Shown piece after piece: positions 11,691 through 22,100 of a stretch of DNA of 64,000 nucleotides. Both the position numbers and the translations under genes were made by a program. Every line of letters begins with the position of its first letter. The stretch's first letter is position 1. This DNA comes from Stichopus chloronotus. Its lineage: Eukaryota > Echinodermata > Holothuroidea > Aspidochirotida > Stichopodidae. The notes under the pieces were generated by a model. The model searched no databases. It saw only the letters and a program-made list of their open reading frames with translations, and had not been told where the DNA came from. The DNA lies in assembly GCA_021234535.1 (NCBI GenBank), contig CM037837.1, forward strand, positions 8,489,218 through 8,553,217, in the 5' to 3' direction.

Positions 11691-12540
11691 TGTCAGTGTT
11701 TAAAAATTTTCATACCCTCAAATAGTCCCTATCTATTCCTTTAATACAAGTTCATCGACCTTTCCTCACTCGACTGTGATTTAACTAAAGGCACGAAGCA
11801 CACTGTGTACAAAGTCAATGGACGGACACACACAGTGACCCTATGGGAAAATACGCCAATATTGGGTGCTCCGCAAACTTGAAATCGCCGAAGGAGTCTC
11901 ATCAAATTGCAGCCATTTTTGCCGTATTATACTAAACTGGGTGCCAAATCGTTTATATCCTTGGATTTTTGAGGCACAGAGCATGTGAAAAAAGCTTGTA
12001 GGTGAGTGTTTTGACATCTTCATTCCAAAATACAGGCGATAGAGTGTCTTAAGGGCGCCAATTACGGGGCTTCCATGCTACTCAGTGCTAGATCCATACA
12101 GGCCCTGTCACACTGTTGTTGTGGGTGACAATTTTTGCTACACTATAGCCTATACCAATCTTTGTCAACATATAGATAATATCAATAAAAGCTATACCAA
12201 CATAGCCTATATCAGCACAGCCTATACCAGTACAGCTGATACTAGCCTATACTAATTATCTCATCGCCCTATAGGGGCTAAGATGAGATATTGTAGTCAC
12301 TTGGCTAGTGGAGCTATGTATTGTACTGTGCACCCATGGGAGAACGGTTGCCATGGAAACGCTTGGAGTGGATGAGCAGCGATACCCCAGGGGTACCCTA
12401 TGGCAGAGTGACCATGGGTACGGGAGGGTCCTTTTGGGTGGTATAAATGAAAACGTGTCAATGTGTGAGGGTGTGCGTGTGTGTGTGTGCGTCCGGACCT
12501 GTCCAATTTGTGTTTTTTCCAGAATAGTTTGAAAAGTATA
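11691..12540. other. Noncoding; degenerate AGCCTATACCA repeats and a short GT tract
   Basis: About 12140-12265 contains degenerate copies of AGCCTATACCAR every 15-25 bp. A GT-rich run lies at 12465-12492 and a palindromic X-box at 12347-12360. No coding region was recognised. Confidence 0.5.
12347..12360. promoter_or_regulatory. Candidate RFX X-box
   Basis: GTTGCCATGGAAAC fits the palindromic consensus of RFX transcription factors (GTTNCCATGGNAAC). No start site or gene is recognised close by, so function is only a possibility. Confidence 0.3.
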
Positions 12541-13240
12541 TGAGCGATTAAGTTTAAACTTGGTAAGGTCGTGCATGAAGCCAATTTGTCCAAGATGTAT
12601 TAGTTGTATGGTAAATTAAGTCAAATTTGCTGATATTTGAGAAGAAAAAAAGCCAATTTGGCCCCAAAATTGCTATTTCCAGCATATCTTGAGAACTAGT
12701 TGAGCATTTACTGCAAAATTTTGCAAAAACCTTCCTGAGAATGAAATATTCAAGGTGTATCACTTTTGTAGTAAAGAGAGTGAAATTTGCTGATTTTTGA
12801 GAAAAAAGCCAATTTTGCCCCAAAATTAGTATTTCCACCATATCTTGAGAAGTATTAGACCCAATGAACTTAAATTTTTGTAAGTACTTACCTGAGAACA
12901 CATTGTCCTACATAATATTACTGTAATGATAAATCCAGTGAATTTTGCTGATTTTTTAGGAAAAAAGCCAATTTTGTCCAAAATTTGGAGAACTATTAGA
13001 CTAATTAACTTAAGGTTTTGTAAGGATTTCTCTTACTTTTCCCTTACTTTTCACATACTGTTTAACATAATATTACTGTAAGGGTACTGTAATCCAGTGA
13101 GATTCGCTGATTTTGTATGAAAAAAGCCAATTTTGCCCCCAAATTTGGATTTCCACCATATCTTGAAAGCTAATTAAGCATTATATGCAAACGTTTGCAA
13201 GGCCGTTCCTATGAACACAATAATGAAGATACAGTATATC
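12540..13240 (+). repeat. 158-bp tandem satellite, ~4 degenerate copies
   Basis: The anchor AAGCCAATTTTGCCCCAAAATT recurs in variant form at about 12652, 12808, 12967 and 13126 (periods 156, 159, 159). Each unit continues with TTTCCACCATATCTTGAGAA and is preceded by GAATTTGCTGATTTTTGA. The period is close to one nucleosome repeat. Confidence 0.85.
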
Positions 13241-14785
13241 ACTGGTGAAATTGTATGATTGTTTGGTAAAAAGGCCAGCATCTGGGTCAATAGACACCAC
13301 CTTTTTAACTTCAGCCAAAATATCTTTAGCAGAACTGGCCCCTGTGGATAATGTCTTTTATGAGAACATTATTTTTAAGTCAAACAATAATTTCAGCAGA
13401 ACCAGGTCCCGCACAGGTAAACGGGAGACTAACGTGCAAATACCCATGGTGGGATGCTCTTATATCCTGCCCCTAACTCTAACCACTAAGCCTAACCTAC
13501 ATGGAATAAGTCAGTGTTAGAGTTGTGTTATGTAGCATAATATGCACAGATACTTTTGATCAGTTATTGTTATCGTTACTTGAGCCTAGAAGCACCAGGC
13601 TATACCAGTATTGAGATTTTCGGCTCTGGCCTCTGCTTACCACAATTTTATGCTTGAAGAATATTTGCCACTCTTCTACAACCAGTTCCCCAACTAGGTC
13701 TCTGTGAGATGTGGTTGCAGTAAACTATTACAAATCCCCCGTGTGCATGCCCTGTATTGAAATCAATGCATGTTGGCAACTCCGTGGATTGCCCTCTTGT
13801 TAATGTAGTTGAAAGTTATATGAACCAATCCTCACATGATGTTTATGCCTTCTCGAGAGGGACATACCCTGACTATTATGGTATATCTGGTTATCACGTC
13901 ATGTTTCATCATGCAGAAAAGGTCTTCTCGATACATGATTTTAGAACATTACGTGTACTTTGTGAGGACTAGGTGCTGCTTGTATAGCTTATACCTCAAT
14001 ATAGCCTTTTACCAATGTAGCCAATGCCAATAAAATCCACCCTTCTCCAAAATGAACCTTACACATCTAACGATTTATTATGGAAAGTTTATCAGGAGAG
14101 AAACTGACATGACTGCGAAAGTGTTTAAAACCACTATTTAACCTTCAAGTTTGCTCATGTATCATTCTAAGTGAAATCTGTGAATGATAAATAGATACTG
14201 AAACAGGTTTTCTTTTTCTTGCTGTCAATTATGGATTTTTTGGTTCAGAATGTGCAACTCTTTCATTACGTTTCTACTCTTCTTTATCTTTGCATGAATG
14301 ATGCATCTTTCTGAAACATCTACTGGTAAAGTGCACGGAAGTTGCTTAGTAAAATCATTCTTCGTTATCTTCTCATTTTTTTAAATTTTTGCCTTGCTCT
14401 TTTTTTTCTTAACAATTCAGGGACATAAATCACAATGACACGAAACTATACAGCGGTGATTTCATATAAAAGGAACAGTTTAAAGGCAACGGGCCGCCTC
14501 ATCATCTCTCATGAATCGAGGGCCTCAGAATTCTTTACCTCACTTCCGCATTTCAGTTTACCATATTGTTCACTGACGGATTGACAGATTTCACTTGAAA
14601 ATAACACACAGTACACAGCACAGAGATGTGAATACACAGTGCACCCGCTCAGGTGTTCAAGCGATTACTAATTAGACGGCCCGTTGTCGTTAAACTACGT
14701 ATAAATGTTTCATGTGAGACACAGAGATTCGTTTGAATTCGTTGTTTCCCTTAGCTGTTATTTTTTGTTGAGCACTTCAAATACG

Positions 14786-14816
<31 letters not shown>

Positions 14817-15360
14817 TTAATTTATCATTTTTCCTCCCCATACAAAATATATCAAGGGGAAAGTATTTAATCTTTTTAAAAATATTTTTTGGTCATCTTG
14901 ATTTGACCAGTGCGCTATTCCAAAATCGTGAACGGATATACACATGACCGTAAAGATTAAAGCCGTAATGTGAGTTGAAATGATCAATCGCCTTTTCATC
15001 TGCTTTGATCTTCGTCAGTGTTTCAGGGAAGAGAAAGTAGGGGGAGAAGATCACCTGTAACAAAATCTAAAAGAGAACTATGCATCATCTTCCAGTTACT
15101 TAAATATGAACATTGTCTCGACAGTTCTGTTGGCCCTATAGCAGTCAATCACGGTTACCGTAAATCAAACAGACAAATGGAAATGGATGTAAATATTCAT
15201 TTCTGCTAAATATTATTTTGAAGGGACCGTGACATATCCCACGAGATTTGACTTTCACTGGCAAATTTTTCAAAAGACGCTAGCTCCTGTAACATCTACC
15301 TGGTCAAAGTGACTCAATGTTTCCTTTCATTTATGTTTTTTTTCTTTTATTTAACTTAAA
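13241..15360. other. Intergenic, no recognised gene
   Basis: Short frames such as 13757-13972 and 15018-15209 show no known domain. A TA microsatellite lies near 14785. The 5' noncoding exon and promoter of the SVOP-like gene may lie here or further upstream, but no specific signal was found. Confidence 0.45.
14785..14813. repeat. (TA)n microsatellite
   Basis: About fourteen TA dinucleotides in a row. Confidence 0.9.
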
Positions 15361-16020
15361 GTGATTACGTGCATAGGCAAAAAGTAAAAACATGGAAATT
15401 TCATCTCGAAAGTTTGGTAAGGCCTTTAATTACACCATTCAGACAATTTGGGAAAATAAATAGGTTTCAGTTGGTTAATTTTGCCATATCATTTCAAATT
15501 CTTCAAACATAACGACAGAAAGTGTAGAATACGATAATGTAGTGTGTTTGGCAGTTTTCATTCAAATCAACGGTGTGCTTCTTCGGGTAAGCCAATGGGA
15601 AGTATACTAGTATTGAATATTCAGTTAACAACTCAGGATTACTGACGCCGCGGGCAAGGTTGTGTTTAGTTCGTAGGTTATTTGTAGATACAGTGTTTCC
15701 TTTCACCAAATACTACAATTCCAGATACTTACCAAGGAGTAGTATGTTTTTGATACACTAGTGAGACCTGTACTTTTGCCTACTAATTAGGTAGGCGGTT
15801 ATAGTAAGAACCGTTAATTTTCAAATATGATTTCTATTTTCTACTGTTTTTATGCCAATCCCGTTGCTTGTCGAAGTAGTTACTGTCACTTTCTTTCATT
15901 GAAAGACATAGTCCGTTCATGTACAACCTCGCATGTACATTTAAAAATAAATAAAAAGTTAAGATCAAACATACTCTTATCTTTTTGGTTTTTCAGTACA
16001 TACGCAATCACTTTAAAGCT
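15360..16020 (+). repeat. Duplicated block A, copy 1
   Basis: Aligns with 38630-39300 over its whole length with scattered substitutions and small indels (shared GGGAAAATAAATAGG, AAGCCAATGGGAAGTATACT, CTTTCACCAAATACTACAAT, TAAGATCAAACATA). It lies directly upstream of the first recognised SVOP exon, whereas its partner lies just upstream of the second. Confidence 0.8.
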
Positions 16021-16086
16021 CCGTTTTGTTTTGTGTTAACTCATCACCCTGTAATGATAATAATTACCGGTGTCTTTGTTTTACAG

Positions 16087-16167
16087 CAGTGATAATCAGC
16101 ATGCCCGAGGGAAAATTTGATGAGTACGGTTCTCTTCATCTTAAAAAATTCAACGAATCTGCAGAAG
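16087..16167 (+). CDS. SVOP: SVOP-like exon 1 (start codon exon)
   Basis: Acceptor TTTTACAG precedes 16087. In-frame TGA and TAA lie just upstream of the ATG at 16101, which supports it as the start. It codes for 22 residues (MPEGKFDEYGSLHLKKF...) and leaves one base (phase 1) before GTAAGT. The acceptor implies an upstream 5'-UTR exon. Confidence 0.75.
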
Positions 16168-19100
16168 GTAAGTATTCATGTCTAATCTTTGGAACCAAAC
16201 ATTCTTTCTTGCTTTTCACATTACAGCGGTTTCGTTATATTCAAATACCTCTTCAGTGTCATTTCGCTCTATTTCTTAGACGATCGCCGAATTGAGAAAG
16301 ATTGTTCTGAATCTGTCCTTTGTTGAAAGGGGTTTGGGGAAAATAATGTGTCGAAGTAAAAAATAAATCTTTTTAAGGTATTTGCAAATGTATTGAACAT
16401 CAGGTACCAAAATCTCACATTGTCTCTCGGATAAAATTGCAATTAACACCACCAAAAGAAAGTCGGGACTATAAACACACAGGCGGATCCAAGTCCTTAT
16501 GATTTGAGAGGTAGAAAAACTGGTGGCACAGGGATATAGGGGAAGGGTCTCCTCCTCCCCCCCTCTGAAAATTGTTCTACAAGTAAATGCCCTCAGATAA
16601 GAGTTAGCGAAATAAAATTTCACAATTATGCAATTAATTTTCTTGCCAAAAAAAAAAAATCGTTTCCCTTGGTATATTCCAATATATTGCTTTACATGAG
16701 AAAGAGTGTCAGAACCTTTGACAATGACTGTTAAATGAGTCCCGGGGAAGCTTCCCCAGGACAATCGACAATTTCTAACTAACAACTCACCCGGACAACT
16801 TTCCATTGGAAAATGCCCACCTGGACATTTCCCCTTGGACAATTCCTACAAGCACTAAACTTAACCCCAACCCTTTCCATGAAGGATATGTCAAAGAGGA
16901 GTTAGTTGATGTTAGGAAGCTTGAAAGTTACATAGATAATTCTTGCTATATTTGAAAGAGTACATCTTAAGGATCACAAAAATACCAATGACAGCAACGT
17001 TAACCTGTACATGAGCCCAGACCGTAGCCTTAAATGGTCCATGGCCTCAAAACTTTGCCCATCTAAAAAGATAAAAGGATAATTCTTTTGGTATTTGAAA
17101 GAGTACCTCTTTGGGATCACAAAAAAACCAGTGACAGCAACTTTCCCGGTGAATGGGCCCAGACAGTAGCCCAAAAGGTACCCATGGCCCATAACGACTT
17201 TGATGATCTGAAAATGTACATGCCTTCATGGTCATTTACATATTTTTGTATGTATTTAATAGAGTGCATCTTAAGGATCGCAAGTACTTTGGGCCAGAGA
17301 GGGGCTCATGATCCATAATGCGTTCATTCATGTTTAAAGCTACATTTAGGAAACCTCCTCTAGTCTCAAACTGACCTAACACCCATAAAAAAAATCCGGC
17401 ACCTAAAATAAGCCATTCTGAAATGCTGGAATTTCAATACCCTTTAATATCCAGATTATCCGCTATTATTCGTTTCCGAACGAACCGATACTTACCTATA
17501 AAAGTGCCCCAAATTGAAAAGATTTATTTGTTATCCTTTGACAGTCACGACTTACACGTATAGTTGGCACGACCTGACGACAATCTGTTAAATATGCTCA
17601 TACCTGCACTCTGAGCTTATTCTGGTTAATGTGCACTAAAGAACTCGCATTTTTTTATACTAAAAATCTTACGACATTATGTGCCGAATATATAAAATAT
17701 TAAAAGGCTTACCACTGATGACGCTCCTCCACAATTGAGAATGAGATCAGAAACAGGTCTTGTTGATCATAGGAACCAATGCTTTGTGATATTACTATTT
17801 TAAAAGTAAATCAATGTTACTACTTAAAAGTACGTCATTTTCACTTAAAGAAAGTTGAATCTGTTTCACTACGGATGGGTGCAAAAAGGTCATGTATAAC
17901 CCCGACGTTTCCCCTGAAAAAGAGAATCGGGTGCCTTGTTGCTTCATAGATACGGTAGTGTTCAACCGACTACTCCCAATTTTCATTTTCCTTGAATAGT
18001 TAATTTAGACCACGTAATTTAGTTCCTTGGAACAGAATATTCAGTTTGTCTGACGAAATTTGTACTTACAATGTGATGATGTATAAGCTTGACATCAGCT
18101 TTGCATCACGCCGTGCGAGAAGTGCATGTGTAATGAATTAAATCTTACCGTACCATATACATCAGACTATCTATCGTGGCCCAAATAAACTATTCGGTAT
18201 CTATTCTAGGTATAAAGCCTACTATATTTATCAAATATAGCTTCTCTTTAGTTCAAGCTGTCTGATTTGTTGTAGCCAAAAAGGAGAAAGTCCCTTTCAT
18301 ATTTGTAGTACAATGCTTGTTGCAGGTGACTTGGCACTCTGGTGTAATATTGATTCATCGACAGTTTACTACCTGTTGGATTAGTCGAGTTTATGTAAGT
18401 CATTCCTTCTGATTTGTTGCCGATGATCTTCTCCAGTACGTAGTTGACATCTCTCTCGAGGGTCTCCATCTTACCAATGAAGCCGTACCTGACCGTGCAA
18501 GGATGGCACAATTCGAACATTGTCTTCCAGTGGTCATCATTCACGTAATTGTTCGACAAATATTTCACGTAATCTATGAAGGTCGAATAATTTCCCAAGA
18601 AGGAGGTACTTTTCGAGATATTTCTGGAGATTCCCAAGTGAATGTAATTATTCCACTTGGCACGGAAGCCCCGATTTAATTTAGTCGGTTCCTCGATTTT
18701 ATCCCTGTAGGCAGACAAAGTTCGAACGAAAGGATTCCGTACAAAAATGAAACTTGAATATGACCGTAAGATGTTCGTCGCTTCCTTGACGGTGTACGAA
18801 GATAAATTTCTAATGTTTTCTTTCACTAACGTGTGAGTTTCATGTTGTTCCGTCTGGTCTACAGATGACACTTTTCTCTTCAACAGAAGAAATATCCTCT
18901 TCCAATTCGTGCATCCAGTCTTCGGGATGAAACAGTAAATTGTTTTGTATTCATCTAGGACGAGTAAATGATCCATCTCCTTCAAAGTGGCCTTAGACAA
19001 TATCGGTCGGTGTTTCGAACTGTCATTTCTGTCCAAACCGAGCAATTTGCATGTGGTCGCCAAATGGGTTTTCCTGGTCAGTTGAATTTGCTCCTGACAT

Positions 19101-22100
19101 CTCGTGTCACATTGTTGCTGAGAGAAAGAGAGAGATTTTAGAAGGTTGGTGGAGGGAAAGAGATGAAAAAGAATAACCCAGAATGTCGGAATGTATGCCC
19201 TTGCTTTTCATTTTGCAATATTCAGAAAATAATTTTGACCAATTTACCACATACTGACCTCTAAATGACATTTGACACCCACAGAAAAACAATAGATTGT
19301 TTCTGCTATAGTAATACACCTTCATACCGTTCATTCGTTGGTTTCCTGCGTAACGTTATCAATGCAGGGAAACGTTGACATTGCAGGCATTGGCAGGGAA
19401 CAAGCCCTTCAGACTTCTACCGAAAGCAAAGTTCTGCTCGCATTCCTTTAGTCCTTCCCTATCACCCTGCAATTGATTCAGGTCGCCAAATCATTTTCAT
19501 AAATTTCAATACCTTATTCACTGATCCTAACACGAGGAATACATTTAACGATCCTCCCGTACTGCCTTTATGAGACCAAAATATCTGTCTGACTTCTTGG
19601 TTCTGGCCCCCATCTCCTACCCTCGTCGACCCTCAGCCTTAGTACCTATTCATACGGTGGTAGGTGTAACACGTGCAAAATTTGTAGTTCTATGGTTGAT
19701 GAAACCCTTACCGTACTCAATGGATCCTCTTTTTTCGTTGGTCGTGATTTCGTGGTTAATCTTGAAACAACCTTGTCATCCGATGACTGCAAAAAGTGCA
19801 TGGGAAGAATTGTTCTTGAGATCACTGCAGGGTAAAGATATTTTTTAAAAACTTTAAGTAGTTTCGTTTTATGCAGCAAAATCCATAAGGGTAGAGGGAC
19901 GTTGTGGATATCTTTCTGAGACAATACCCACGAAAATGTAATGTAAACTTGGCCGCACATTGCTATAGGTTCGAAATGTAATGCCTGAAAAGTTACCACA
20001 TGGAAACTGATATAATTGCACGAATACAAGTAACGTGGAAACGAATGTTTCATGAAAGTTACAACTACCGATACTACCATTAAAGACATGACACTACTAC
20101 CTGGCAGGGTCTGTAATTTTAAAGAGGTATAGCATCATTCCTGCGGACAAATAACATTGCAAGTTCGAGTTAATGAGACTCAACTGGTATTGACAGGTGC
20201 CAATCTAGACACTTTGGAAAGGGGAGAGGGTCTGAACCTTGAGAAAGCTCGTTTGTGAGGAACTGTGGGGAGATTTTCTGAGTGGAGCACCACCATCATT
20301 TGGTGCAAAATGTTTTGATTTTTTTTATATGAAAATGCTCCCTTACATCGACGGATATGGCCCTCCCAAACCTTCACAGGTAAACACCTGGAAATGGTGC
20401 TATCATGCATTTCATTTAATGGAAAGTTGGTCTCCTTGACATAATTGGAATTCTTTTGTTTTCTCTCGGTTTCTTTTCAATTCAGTTTTCGCTCCAATCT
20501 TCATAGCCACTGGCGTCACAAAGGTTGTTAACATAAGAGGGAGGTAGTCAAGAGGCTCGACAGGGGGTACAGAGGGGTAGCTAGAATTTTGTTTCGGGGT
20601 GGGGGACTGGAACATAATGAGGGGTCTCAACGAAAAGTTATGACGAATCATTCAAACCAATGTGTCAATGTGAAAAGGAAATACAATATGCCTCTATTAC
20701 AGCCCCCTCAGTATCTGGGACGGGAGGGGGGGGGGTTGAGTATTGTTTCTAACACAGTGTACGCAGAGCACAAACATCGGTTGGCGAGACGATTGCCAGA
20801 ACATTTTTGGATAATAATACCCCATAGATCGTTTGGAATCCGCCTCCCTTGGTCTTGTAACTAAGCTCTACGAAAAAAGGTCCTTTCAGTATTATCTTGG
20901 ATGGAAAAACCTTCACTTAAACATTGTTACCATTTTTTATAAAAAGTCTAATAAAATTTGTGCATTTTCTGCTTTTAAAGACTACAATACTTGCTTGCAC
21001 ATGGAAGGCTGATAACGGGCAGCACCATCATCCTTCACAGGAGGACGTACCCAATTAAGCTTACATTTTTCCTTAACATGAATCTTTGATATTTTCCTCA
21101 TTCAATTGTCATTCCTACCTTTTTCTTCTTTCTCCCTGTTGTCTACTTTCCTTTTTCTCCCTCTGGCTTGAAGGGCCAGGGTGGGAAGCTGCCTCAATAG
21201 CTCTGCCAGTGGTCAGAGCCCAAACTGAACCAATTTGCTTCATTCTTTATATTTAGATTATTGTTCTATGGATGATGGTGGTGATATCTGTGGAGGTTCA
21301 TATTAACCTGTTTTCTAGGAGTGAACTACGAAATATATACTATTATGATAACGGTGGCTTTAACTTTGAACTGGCTCATTCATCCCCCCACCTACATGAA
21401 ATTTATGAGATGAGATATCGTGCTTGCTTGATTGTTAGATTGCGTTATTTCCCTCCCAGCTGCCTCAGTTTACGGCATGGTAACATTATGATTGATAATT
21501 GATTCACGGGGTCCATCTTATATGGTATCTTAAGAGTATCGGAACAACCGATAATATCAGGGAGTTGGTTTTGGACAGCCCCCTGTTTTCTGTTGCATAC
21601 TTTTGCCAGGTTCAATTGATATTTAGCCTAGGTTGACTAGTATACATGCATTGATGGAATATAGACCTACATACGATGTCGTGGCTGCATCGTTGGTTTG
21701 TGACCTCTCTATCAGGAGAGATTTTATCCTTATCGTCAGAGTTATAACCAAGTCATTCTTTTTCTGGCTAGGTCAAGTCAACTACGTTCATTTTTGCCTC
21801 CCGAGTCACAAGCCATAACTCGAGTCACTGTTATTTCAATGCAGGGGAAAATCAGCCAGAATTGTTCAATTTGGCAAACTATGACTCAGTCATGACTTGC
21901 TTACAACTCTGCTTATCGTTGATCGTTACAGCTGTACTAATGGTTTGGTTATAGCTCGAACAACGGAACATTTCGAACTACGCTTGCTAACTTAGATTCA
22001 TACCTCTAAACGTAGCCTATGTACAATGCATAAATTCCATAGAATCAGTTGAATTGAGTCGTTTCTATGTACAGTTGAGACAGATGTAATTCAAGTTGAA

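Larger units (their letters stand above)
9193..12075 (+). mobile_element. Candidate extent of pogo/Tigger-type DNA transposon
   Basis: Two sets of inverted sequences flank the transposase. AGCCCCCGAAATTGGC at 9193 corresponds to AGCCCCGTAATTGGC read on the minus strand near 12072. CACCCAATATTGGCG at 9213-9227 is the perfect inverse of 11854-11868. The outer ends match imperfectly and no TA target duplication was confirmed, so the limits are tentative. Confidence 0.35.

Noticed and set aside
19061..19063. Start of the sulfotransferase at this codon
   Set aside because: The codon is TTG and the frame stays open upstream to a clear acceptor; the true start is in the signal-anchor exon at 22282-22284.
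20412..20651. 79-codon minus-strand frame in duplication copy 1 as another sulfotransferase exon
   Set aside because: The equivalent in copy 2 is broken by indels, so it is not conserved coding sequence.
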